Source: an uncultured Clostridia bacterium
GTDB taxonomy: Bacteria; Bacillota; Clostridia; Oscillospirales; CAG-272
Assembly (NCBI GenBank): GCA_947631765.1
Contig: CANRMP010000006.1
Coordinates: forward strand, 62,001-126,000
Direction: 5' to 3'
DNA: 64,000 nt
A program made the translations under genes and the position numbers. The stretch's first letter is position 1. Every line of letters begins with the position of its first letter. Below the pieces are notes generated by a model that saw only the letters and a program-made list of their open reading frames with translations, was not told the origin of the DNA and did no database searches. Positions 15,594-22,766 of this stretch are shown here, one piece after another.

Positions 15594-17336
15594 TTATTTT
15601 CTGTCGGAATATTTAACATAAACACATCCCGCCGCGCCGAGCGTCGTGAGCAGTAAAAGCGCCGCCCCGACAAGCTGTTTGGTCTTTTTGTCAAAACGTT
15701 CGACCTCTATGACGGGAAGCTCGACAACCTCCTCGACAACGCGCTGCATTTCGCAGACTCCGCATGTGTATATTGTTCTTTTAAGTCCGCTCATATCGGA
15801 TATTCCGTCCGAAACTACCGTGCCCCCGTCCCAGTCGTGTGGCTGTGTTTCATATTCTCCGCACGAGCAAAGCCCTCCGTGCATTTCCTCGTCAAAGGGC
15901 GCCCATACAGCTACAGAGTGACCCGTTGCGGGCAGTTCAACTGTCTTTTGCGCCCCGCATACGCGGCACTCGTAAAGAGCCTCACCAGCCTCGTCGGCTG
16001 TCGGTTCCTTGAGAATCGAAGCTTCGAAAAAGTCGTGCTCTTCCTTTATTATCTCGCCGCACGAGCATTCGGCGCTGTGGTAGGTTTCGTCAAAATACGT
16101 GTACTCTCCAAGCTCATGTCCGAGCGCGGGAAGCACTTCCTTTTTTGTGGCGTCGCAATATGTGCAGTAATAGGTTATTTCGCCGTTCTCGTCTCCGGTA
16201 GGTTCTTTTGTGATTTTTGCGTCATGCCATGTGTGAACGCCGGTTGCGGCGCGCACCTTTCCTCGGCTGACGGTTGTGCCGCAAACGGTGCAGACCTTGT
16301 CGCCGGTATATCCTTTACTTACGCAGGTGGCGGCAACCGCGCCGACCGTTTCTGTCTTATGCCCCAAAGCCTTTGTCTCGTCGGTTTTGAAGCTCTCGCC
16401 GCACAAAGCGCAGGTGTACTCGGTGTAGCCGCCATCGGTGCAAGTGGGCGGCACGGTGTTGCCCGCCTCCCCTTTGGTGTGGGGAGCATAGCCCGCCTCG
16501 GTATCGATTAGAGTCAGCGGGCAGTCGCCGCATGAGCATACATAATCGGTTTTGGCAAAGCTCTGGCAGGTGCTCTCGGTAAGGATTTTTTCGTGCTTGT
16601 GAGTATGAAGCACCACATTGCCGTCAGAAACGCTCCAGAGATTCTCTTTTTCGGGGTCGGTTCGCGCGGCGTTAAGAAGAGCGGCAATCCCCTCGGCGCC
16701 GATATCGGTATCAAATACGGTTACTCCCTCAATATCCTTTGCAGGAGTAACAAGCGAGAGAATATTTGAAAAGGTACAGTTCTCAAAGCTCTGCACTACG
16801 TCAGGCGAGCGCTTTGAAAGCGAGTTTACAAACTCACTCTCGGCGGCGTTTTGCGCAAAGCTTGAGAGGTCTGCAACGCAGTTGTAAAATTTACAGCCCC
16901 TTGCGATTTTTACAATGGCGCTTTGAGCGTCATTTTCTGCCTCGGCGCCGTCATAGCTCAAAACGCAGGAATCGAAGGAGGAAATTTCCGCATTCTCGGC
17001 GAGCGTTATGCCGCAAAAGGTGATGTTTTTAAGCTCCGCCCCGCTGAGATTTTCAAAAACAGCTCCCTTTGAATTAATGACGTTGCCCAAAGCGTTGAAA
17101 GTCCCCGAAAAAACGCCGGTTATTTTAAAATCGTCCTCGGTCGTTATATCCTCGGTAAGATACACATTTCTTCCCTCGAACGGGTCGCCTTCATTTACAA
17201 GCTTTGCAAACTGACAAAATTCCTCATAGCTGTTTATTATGTAATCGCTCTCCTCGGCATGGCTTGCGCTACAAAGAAGAAGGAGCAAAACTGCCAAAAG
17301 CAGGATTAATATACAGCTTATATTGCGTGTTTTCAT
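15594..17336 (-). CDS. Surface-anchored protein with CxxC repeat region
   Basis: The 580-residue product starts MKTRNISCILILLLAVLLLL, a signal peptide cleaved near SHA at about residue 27. Residues 30-240 look like a right-handed beta-helix or GLUG-like region (repeated NITF, NCTFSN strands). Residues 245-540 hold repeats of the form CTxCG/CSCG separated by GH dipeptides (for example ALGHKTET, PALGHELGEY), a pattern found in many secreted clostridial proteins. A single membrane helix (VGAALLLLTTLGAAGCVYV) near the C-terminus and a short basic tail anchor it. An upstream ATG at 17432 lies inside a consensus promoter and is rejected; the chosen start has only a weak ribosome binding site. Function unknown, probably adhesion or wall interaction. 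Confidence 0.65.
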   Translation of the reverse strand: MKTRNISCILILLLAVLLLLLCSASHAEESDYIINSYEEFCQFAKLVNEGDPFEGRNVYLTEDITTEDDFKITGVFSGTFNALGNVINSKGAVFENLSGAELKNITFCGITLAENAEISSFDSCVLSYDGAEAENDAQSAIVKIARGCKFYNCVADLSSFAQNAAESEFVNSLSKRSPDVVQSFENCTFSNILSLVTPAKDIEGVTVFDTDIGAEGIAALLNAARTDPEKENLWSVSDGNVVLHTHKHEKILTESTCQSFAKTDYVCSCGDCPLTLIDTEAGYAPHTKGEAGNTVPPTCTDGGYTEYTCALCGESFKTDETKALGHKTETVGAVAATCVSKGYTGDKVCTVCGTTVSRGKVRAATGVHTWHDAKITKEPTGDENGEITYYCTYCDATKKEVLPALGHELGEYTYFDETYHSAECSCGEIIKEEHDFFEASILKEPTADEAGEALYECRVCGAQKTVELPATGHSVAVWAPFDEEMHGGLCSCGEYETQPHDWDGGTVVSDGISDMSGLKRTIYTCGVCEMQRVVEEVVELPVIEVERFDKKTKQLVGAALLLLTTLGAAGCVYVKYSDRK

Positions 17337-17420
17337 TTTTTTATCGCCGAGCAAAAGAGAGCAAGGGCTCCGAAAAATTTTTATGAGCGCTCTTTTGAAA
17401 CGGCATATCTCCACAAGATA

Positions 17421-17449
17421 ATTATACCTCATATAATTGCTCTTGTCAA
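17421..17449 (-). promoter_or_regulatory. Consensus promoter of the surface-protein operon
   Basis: Minus-strand TTGACA (17444-17449), 17 bases, TATAAT (17421-17426). A perfect match that fixes the translation start downstream of it. Confidence 0.85.
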
Positions 17450-17578
17450 GAATTGCGGGGGATACTTTTGAGGTAATTTATTGTAAGCACAAAAGAAAAA
17501 ACGCGCCGTATAAACGACATATTTTTTGGTCTTGGTGAATTATAATGTAAACAGGAAACCGGTAAATGGGGTGATACT

Positions 17579-18418
17579 TTGCAGGTAATATATGCGGACG
17601 TATATTTTATCGTTAATTTCAGCATGGACTTTTTGGCGCTTTTTATTGCCTGCAAGATAAGAAAAATACCCCTGCGGCTTTGGCGAACGGCGTTTGCGGC
17701 GGCTGTCGGCTCGCTGTACGCGGTTATCAGCCTGACTTTTAACGGCGCGGAAAATATCCTGACTTTTCTGCTTGCCGCCGCAATTCCGTTTTTAATGTGC
17801 TATATCGCATACGGAGGCGGAAGAGCGAAGTATTACTTAATAAACGTCGCCTCTTTTTGGATAATTTCGTTTGTAATGGGAGGCATGATGACCGCAATTT
17901 ATTATTTTGTCGGCAAGCTGCTCTCTTCAAGGGAAATATACATAAACGGCACATCCTATACCCTTTATTCGGACATCCCTTTTTGGATATTTATCGCCGC
18001 CGCCTTTGCATGTGCGCTCTTCACGGTTATATGGAATCGGCTTGCCGCCAAAAAAAGCGGCGTTCATGAGGTTTCTTTTTTTATGGAGGACGGCGCTGTG
18101 AGTATAAATGAGGTCGCAATGTGCGACAGCGGCAATCTTTTAAGAGAACCGCTTAGCGGTCTTCCGGTTATTATTCTTTCAAACGAGCTTATGGAAAAGG
18201 TAGCCCCGGGAATCGAGACGCTGAAGGAGGGCTTAAATTACCGAAAAATACGCATAATCCCATATAACACCCTTTCGGGAAGCGGCATTCTTTACGGCTA
18301 TATTCCCGACTGTGTGAAAATAAACAACGACATAAAAAAGGCCTGCCTCTGCTCCGGCAAGGACATCGGCAAAACCTTTGACGGCTATAATGTGATAATT
18401 CCCACGTCACTCTTATAA
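17579..18418 (+). CDS. spoIIGA: SpoIIGA, pro-sigma-E processing protease
   Basis: SpoIIGA is the membrane-bound aspartic protease that cleaves pro-sigma E in the mother cell after asymmetric division. The 279-residue sequence has five predicted membrane helices in its first 155 residues (starting MQVIYADVYFIVNFSMDFLAL) and a cytoplasmic protease domain with the catalytic Asp in CDSGN at 182-186, followed by PLSGLPVIIL. The start is TTG at 17579 with GGGGTGA upstream. A TATAAT lies at 17541-17546 without a good -35, which fits a Spo0A-activated promoter, but that is inference. sigE follows after 30 bases, as in other sporulating Firmicutes. ftsZ, often upstream, is absent here. Confidence 0.95.
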   Translation: MQVIYADVYFIVNFSMDFLALFIACKIRKIPLRLWRTAFAAAVGSLYAVISLTFNGAENILTFLLAAAIPFLMCYIAYGGGRAKYYLINVASFWIISFVMGGMMTAIYYFVGKLLSSREIYINGTSYTLYSDIPFWIFIAAAFACALFTVIWNRLAAKKSGVHEVSFFMEDGAVSINEVAMCDSGNLLREPLSGLPVIILSNELMEKVAPGIETLKEGLNYRKIRIIPYNTLSGSGILYGYIPDCVKINNDIKKACLCSGKDIGKTFDGYNVIIPTSLL

Positions 18419-18448
18419 AAATTCAAAATACAAATACGGAGGTATTAT

Positions 18449-19123
18449 ATGCTGAAATATCTGCTCGTCTTCATAAACAAAATAAAACAGGGAATATACT
18501 ATGTCAACGGTCCCGAAACCCTTCCGAAGCCTCTTTCCGCCGAGGAAGAGCAAAAAGTGCTTGCGGATATCGACAATCCCGCCTCAAGATCAAAGCTTGT
18601 GGAGCACAATCTTCGCCTTGTGGTGTTCATCGCAAAAAAATTCGAAAATACAGGAGTCGGCATTGAGGACCTTGTGTCAATAGGCACGATAGGTCTTATC
18701 AAGGGCGTGAACACATTCAGACCGGACAAGAATATAAAGCTTGCCACATACGCCTCAAGGTGCATTGAAAACGAAATTCTTATGTACCTGCGCAAATTTT
18801 CCGGCAGGAGCGAAATCTCAATAGACGAGCCGCTAAACGTTGATTGGGACGGCAACGAGCTTTTGCTTTCCGACGTGCTCTTTGAGGATGAGGACAGCGT
18901 GGGCAGGCTCCTTGAAAACGATGAGGACAGAAAAATGGTTCGGCTTGCGCTCTCAGACCTCAACAAACGCGAGCGCGAAATAATCGAGCTTAGATTCGGT
19001 TTAAGAGACGGAAAGGAATATACCCAAAAGGACGTCGCCGCAATGCTCGGCATCTCTCAATCCTATATTTCAAGACTTGAAAAACGAATAATCGACAGGC
19101 TTCGGGATATGCTGTATACATAA
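18449..19123 (+). CDS. sigE: RNA polymerase sporulation sigma factor E precursor
   Basis: Sigma E directs early mother-cell transcription during sporulation. The 224-residue protein has a short amphipathic pro-sequence (about 1-20) followed by [14 protein letters not shown], the region cut by SpoIIGA. Region 2 spans about 48-112 ([20 protein letters not shown], then the [13 protein letters not shown] core-binding helix and [20 protein letters not shown] for -10 recognition). Region 4 has a helix-turn-helix at about 190-214 ([20 protein letters not shown]) for -35 recognition. Start is ATG after GGAGGT. It is co-transcribed with spoIIGA and closed by a terminator. sigG, often next in other species, is not downstream. 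Confidence 0.97.
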   Translation: MLKYLLVFINKIKQGIYYVNGPETLPKPLSAEEEQKVLADIDNPASRSKLVEHNLRLVVFIAKKFENTGVGIEDLVSIGTIGLIKGVNTFRPDKNIKLATYASRCIENEILMYLRKFSGRSEISIDEPLNVDWDGNELLLSDVLFEDEDSVGRLLENDEDRKMVRLALSDLNKREREIIELRFGLRDGKEYTQKDVAAMLGISQSYISRLEKRIIDRLRDMLYT

Positions 19124-19181
19124 AAACTCCGCAGCGCACCCCGCCGAAAATCCCGACAAGGTCGCCCTAAAAACAGGCAAA

Positions 19182-19226
19182 AACATTCGAGGTTCACAAA
19201 AAATGTGAGGCTCGGATGTTTTTTAA
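19182..19226 (+). terminator. Terminator of the spoIIGA-sigE operon
   Basis: AACATTCGAGGTTCACA pairs with TGTGAGGCTCGGATGTT across a short A-rich loop, followed by TTTT. Confidence 0.8.
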
Positions 19227-19407
19227 GAAAAAGCGTGTCAGTTTTTATCTTTTTTTACGACATATAGTAATGACCGCATCTTAAAAAAGGATGCAGGGCA
19301 AGAACAATCAGAAAAGCCGACGGATTGTTTTGTCTGTAAGCAAAAGAATTTACAAAACAAACCGAATCAAAATGAAAGGACATAATTTTTTCAAGAGGGT
19401 CTAAAAA

Positions 19408-19788
19408 ATGAAAAGGTTGTTATCCATTCTTCTATGTGTTTTGCTTTCCCTGTCCTCTCTGCCGATAACGGTAATGGCAGAGGAAAGTCAAACAGTCAAT
19501 GTGTACGACGCCGAGACATTCGGAAAAATGCCGGCTTCCGACGACAAGCCCGAAGAAACGACCACCGAAAATACAACCTCCGATCCGACGACTGATAACA
19601 CAGTGTCGTCTTTTGTAGCAACCTCTGACAACAACCCGACCATCGACTCAGACGATCCCGATTCATCCGACAACGGCTCGGTTTTCAGTTGGGTTTCCCT
19701 CATCGTCGCGCTCGTCGTTATCGGCTGTGTAGTCGCAGTCCTCATCATTATGAAGAAAAAATATCAAGAAAAATCGGCAAATAAATAA
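19408..19788 (+). CDS. Small secreted Thr/Ser-rich protein with C-terminal membrane anchor
   Basis: The 126-residue product has a signal peptide (MKRLLSILLCVLLSLSSLPITVMA, cleaved near AEE), a low-complexity acidic Thr/Ser/Asp linker (about 42-90), and a single membrane helix (VSLIVALVVIGCVVAVLIIM) followed by a basic tail. The layout suggests a short surface-exposed stalk held in the membrane. No domain is recognised. Start is ATG at 19408 with AGAGGG 8 bases upstream. The roughly 180-base leader between the sigE terminator and this gene contains two small hairpins (GCATC/GATGC and AACAATC/GATTGTT). Confidence 0.65.
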   Translation: MKRLLSILLCVLLSLSSLPITVMAEESQTVNVYDAETFGKMPASDDKPEETTTENTTSDPTTDNTVSSFVATSDNNPTIDSDDPDSSDNGSVFSWVSLIVALVVIGCVVAVLIIMKKKYQEKSANK

Positions 19789-19848
19789 AAAGCCTGCTCT
19801 GGTTGCACAATTTTACACTTTTCTCCTGTCGGGTATGATTTCCGGCAT

Positions 19849-19875
19849 CTGTGGTTGAGTTTTTCTCAACCACAG
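19849..19875. repeat. Perfect hairpin without T-tract
   Basis: CTGTGGTTGAG (19849-19859) and CTCAACCACAG (19865-19875) form an 11-base perfect stem with a five-T loop. It lies between convergent genes and next to a second hairpin. It may help end transcription of the gene at 19408-19788. Confidence 0.6.
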
Positions 19876-19879
19876 ACAA

Positions 19880-19919
19880 AAAACGCCGCCCGAGTGCAGA
19901 TTTATCTGTGCTCGGGCGG
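19880..19919 (-). terminator. Terminator of thyX
   Basis: Arms CCGCCCGAG (19886-19894) and CTCGGGCGG (19911-19919) extend inward. On the minus strand the hairpin is followed by CGTTTTTTG. Confidence 0.7.
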
Positions 19920-20007
19920 GGCTTTGCGTTTGTGTTGACAGGTTCAAACTTTGGCAATCGGCAAAAGTTTAAGGTCGGGCGCCTCTTGACGTCTTTCTTT
20001 TACGTCT

Positions 20008-20766
20008 TTACATATCTTTGAATTTCTTGCGCACTTCCACCATTTTGCCGCAGCTCATGCTGCCTTCTGAGCACTTTCCCGTAAGGCAGGACGGGCCGGC
20101 GCCCGCAAAAAGAAGCGGGGCAACTCCCTTTACAAGTCGGAGCATCTCACATGCAAGGGCGCGTATTTCCCACTGTGCGCGGTTACAGCATCGAAGCGCA
20201 AAAAAGTTATACAGCGACCTTGCGTTCATGGTCATAATTATCCTTGTGTCGCAAGCGTTCGGGAGAACAAAGCGGGCGTCTTCATTCGCCTTCTTTTCGG
20301 CGGCGCTTCTTGCTTCCTTTTCGCTCTTGCCCTCGGCAAGAAAAGCCTCCGTGTGCTTTTCAATAAGCATACTGCGAAGCCTGTCATAAACCTTGGCGTC
20401 ATGCTCCATTTCTTTCTCAAACAGCTCCTTAGCCTCCGGAATATCCGAAATTTCGGGCGGCATTATATAATCAAATCCGCTTTTGTCGACATATCTCTGA
20501 CTTTGTACCGAAAAAGACGCAATGCGGTGCCTTGTAATCTGAGCAAGCAGTGCTCTTGACACCCCTTCTATCCCAAATGTAAAGCTTGCGTGCTCCACCG
20601 GGCTCTCATGACCGAGCTCCCCCAGCAGATTTAAAAAGGACGCGACCTTTTCGTCGGTCAGGTTCTCCATAAGCGTGCCGATGTCGCTTTTGGCATAACA
20701 CAGCTTCGCCGCCGCAGATACAAGCTTGTCTGCGTCTTGAGTATAGGCAAGAAGTTCAACCTTCAT
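20008..20766 (-). CDS. thyX: Flavin-dependent thymidylate synthase ThyX
   Basis: ThyX methylates dUMP to dTMP using methylenetetrahydrofolate and reduced FAD, without producing dihydrofolate. The 252-residue sequence has the diagnostic RHRxxSxxxxSxR motif, RHRIASFSVQSQR at 79-91, and the conserved NARSLYNFFALRCCNRAQWEIR region near the C-terminus. ATG at 20766 is chosen because AGGTGG precedes it by 8-10 bases; the longer frame to 20838 overlaps the promoter. A C-terminal tail with four Cys (CLTGKCSEGSMSCGK) goes beyond the core fold. It is divergent from a 5'-deoxynucleotidase gene, the two sharing a promoter region, which points to joint handling of deoxynucleotides. Confidence 0.97.
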   Translation of the reverse strand: MKVELLAYTQDADKLVSAAAKLCYAKSDIGTLMENLTDEKVASFLNLLGELGHESPVEHASFTFGIEGVSRALLAQITRHRIASFSVQSQRYVDKSGFDYIMPPEISDIPEAKELFEKEMEHDAKVYDRLRSMLIEKHTEAFLAEGKSEKEARSAAEKKANEDARFVLPNACDTRIIMTMNARSLYNFFALRCCNRAQWEIRALACEMLRLVKGVAPLLFAGAGPSCLTGKCSEGSMSCGKMVEVRKKFKDM

Positions 20767-20828
20767 ATCTTCAACCACCTTATCTTGTTTTACAATGCTT
20801 TGTGCTTTTTCTGTATTTAATATATAAT

Positions 20829-20857
20829 ATATTAACATACAAAGCTTTCTTTGTCAA
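20829..20857 (-). promoter_or_regulatory. thyX promoter
   Basis: Minus-strand TTGACA (20852-20857), 17 bases, TAATAT (20829-20834). Confidence 0.65.
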
Positions 20858-20875
20858 CAAACTTTCTCGGTTCTG

Positions 20876-20904
20876 TTGACAAAAATACTCCCGCTTGCTA
20901 TACT
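20876..20904 (+). promoter_or_regulatory. Promoter of the yfbR-like gene
   Basis: TTGACA (20876-20881), 17 bases, TATACT (20899-20904). Its -35 lies 18 bases from that of thyX on the other strand, so the two promoters are back to back. Confidence 0.8.
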
Positions 20905-20944
20905 TTATTATGAAATAAGGTAGTCGATCAGAAAGGATATTAAA

Positions 20945-21520
20945 ATGAATACAAGCTTTTTCGCCCTTGTTTTCAGGCAAAGATATATTAAAAGATGGGG
21001 ACTTATGCGCAACGTCAACGATGAAAATCTTTCCGAGCACAGCGCGCAAACGGCAATGATCGCCCACGCGCTCGCGTTTATCGGCAACAGCTTTTTCGAC
21101 AAACACTATGACACCGGAAAAATCGTTACCGCCGCCCTCTACCACGACGCGCCCGAGGTGTATACCGGAGATATGCCCACTCCGGTGAAATATTTTACCG
21201 AGCAAATGAGAGAAAATTATAAGGCTATCGAAGAAAATGCCGTCGGCGCGCTCCTTTCCCACCTTCCCGAAGACTTCAGAGAAGAATTTAACGGCATCTT
21301 GAACTATCCGAACGAATATGAAATCATTATAAAAGCCGCAGATAAGCTTTGCGCGTATATTAAATGTATCGAAGAACTTAAATGCTCCAATTCGGAATTT
21401 GAAAAGGCTAAACAGTCCACCTATGACGCACTCCTTAAAATGAATTGCCCGGAGCTTGCCTATTTTATGGAACACTTCCTACCCGCCTTCGAGCTCACCC
21501 TCGATGAAATGCAAAGCTGA
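20945..21520 (+). CDS. yfbR: HD-domain 5'-deoxynucleotidase, YfbR-like
   Basis: YfbR-type enzymes dephosphorylate deoxynucleoside 5'-monophosphates. The 191-residue sequence begins with the family's SFFALVFRQRYIKRWGLMRN and carries the metal-binding set H32 (ENLSEHSAQTA), H67-D68 (ALYHDAPE) and D133 (AADKL), matching the HD arrangement of YfbR in E. coli. The length is close to the usual 195-200. Start is ATG with AGAAAGGA upstream. It is transcribed away from thyX, and dUMP/dTMP balance is a plausible shared theme. The G+C-rich inverted repeat after the stop (about 21526-21546) may act as a terminator but lacks a T-tract. Confidence 0.9.
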   Translation: MNTSFFALVFRQRYIKRWGLMRNVNDENLSEHSAQTAMIAHALAFIGNSFFDKHYDTGKIVTAALYHDAPEVYTGDMPTPVKYFTEQMRENYKAIEENAVGALLSHLPEDFREEFNGILNYPNEYEIIIKAADKLCAYIKCIEELKCSNSEFEKAKQSTYDALLKMNCPELAYFMEHFLPAFELTLDEMQS

Positions 21521-21639
21521 GCCTCGCCGCGCCCTCAGCGCGGCGGGCGAAGGAGGTTCGCGCTACAAGAGAGTTTCGCGCAGACTGCACGAGGGTATTT
21601 CGCGCTCTGCGAGGCACGGCTTGCGGTAAGGAATATTTC

Positions 21640-21871
21640 GCGCTCTTCGGAGCGCGACGGGGGCTCTGCCCCCTCGACCCCGCCGCCTTTGGTAAAGGCG
21701 GAAAAACATACGTACGCTCGTACAGTGCGTGCTCGCGCTTTGCGCCGTGAGTCTGTCTCACTACGTTCGACAGATAGCGGTCAGTCTGTATGCGCGCCGC
21801 TTCAAGTAAGCTTGAGCGGCGCGTATACACCCCGACCTGCAAACCTTTCGGTTTGCCTCACGGCGCAGAGC
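21640..21871 (-). repeat. Composite palindromic repeat, copy A
   Basis: Read on the minus strand, this contains module 2 (21791-21870, with the GCAAACCGAAAGGTTTGC hairpin and a GCGCCGC..GCGGCGCG hairpin) followed by module 1 (21656-21701, with GACGGGGGC.GCCCCC and CCGCC..GGCGG stems). The same order and much of the sequence recur on the plus strand at 57628-57860. Confidence 0.75.
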
Positions 21872-22032
21872 TTAAATTTGCTGTAACATTAAAACCTCGT
21901 GCGACTTGGTTGTTGCTTACGAAATGTGTCGTAAAGCGGAACGTGTTTGAAAATCTGTACTTGAAATATATAGCAAATTTTTCGCTTCGTGTGGACTTTA
22001 TGTAACCCATATCGCCTATTTTTCTATCATTT

Positions 22033-22154
22033 CTTGCCTCATCTTCCCCTACACACCCCGCGGCGGCGGATTTTGCGTTGCAAAATCAAGCGCGCCCGCG
22101 CTTCCTCGGCTTCGCCGTGGCTCCGCCGCGGGACGTGGGGGAAGATTAGGCAAG
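22033..22154. repeat. 122-base foldback (MITE-like) palindrome
   Basis: Left arm 22033-22066 begins CTTGCCTCATCTTCCCC; right arm 22123-22154 ends GGGGAAGATTAGGCAAG. The arms are imperfect inverted repeats of about 32 bases. The interior holds a second palindrome, ATTTTGCGTTGCAAAAT, at 22070-22086. It codes for nothing. Confidence 0.75.
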
Positions 22155-22480
22155 CCGTAGTCGAAAAAACAGCAGGGATGGCAACGAAAAATCAGCACTA
22201 ATCAACTGTTCCGCAATTTTTAACAAAACATGCGGCGAGGGGAGAAGAAAGGCAAGGCGTTGTCAGAAAAAGTCACTTAACTGCGAGCCCGCAAAAAAGC
22301 GTTTTGGGTGCCGTCAATGTTAAAAAAAGCATAAAAAAGTAAGTCATATCATTTTTTTCAACACATTAAGTGTAACGCACAAACGATATGACCGTTTTTT
22401 ATTTTACATTTTACCATTTTACGGATACATTTTGCTTTACCTTCAATTTCCGAAAGCATAATACATTTTTCGCAATTTAC

Positions 22481-22532
22481 GCTTTGCGCCGCTCTCCTCT
22501 AAGCGCAGCGATTGAGGAGAGCGGCGCAAAGC
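22481..22532. repeat. Perfect 19-base inverted repeat
   Basis: GCTTTGCGCCGCTCTCCTC (22481-22499) is repeated in reverse complement at 22514-22532 around a 14-base loop. Confidence 0.85.
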
Positions 22533-22567
22533 GCATCTTAGCACCATGCGAGTGCCCGTTTGTTTCT

Positions 22568-22614
22568 CCGGCTTTTCAAAAGCCGGCGGGGTCGAGGGGC
22601 TGAGCCACCGTCGC
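22568..22614 (+). repeat. Palindromic repeat module 1, copy B
   Basis: CCGGCTTTTCAAAAGCCGG is followed by CGGGGTCGAGGGGC, the module found also at 21656-21701, 57184-57230 and 57796-57842. Its second hairpin is partly degraded here (TGAGCCACCGTCGC). Confidence 0.75.
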
Positions 22615-22714
22615 GCTCCGCAGAGCGCGAAATCCCCCTTTTCGACAGGTTGCGCGCTCCGCGGGAGGGCGAAACCCTCCTTGCGGCAACGCACCGGCAA
22701 AGGGCGCGAGAAAT

Positions 22715-22746
22715 GACCTCCCTTGATTTTTCGATCGAGGGAGGTC
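22715..22746 (-). terminator. Terminator of the downstream CotH-type gene
   Basis: GACCTCCCTTGAT and ATCGAGGGAGGTC form a long stem just after the stop at 22767; on the minus strand it is followed by ATTTCT, a weak T-tract. Confidence 0.6.
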
Positions 22747-22766
22747 TAAATGGGAGTATATACTTA

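Larger units (their letters stand above)
21521..22714. other. 1.2 kb non-coding repeat-rich region
   Basis: No credible gene is present; open frames here are short, lack ribosome binding sites and follow the palindromes. The stretch contains a composite repeat (21640-21871) also found at 57.6-57.9 kb, a 122-base foldback (22033-22154), a perfect 19-base inverted repeat (22481-22532), and a further repeat copy (22568-22614). Between them, 21880-22030 and 22200-22480 are A+T-rich with nothing recognisable. Confidence 0.7.

Noticed and set aside
19280..19370. Possible cyclic-di-GMP riboswitch
   Set aside because: GCAGGGCAAG is reminiscent of the aptamer, but the conserved GACGCAAAGCC-type segment is missing; the second half reads GTCTGTAAGC.
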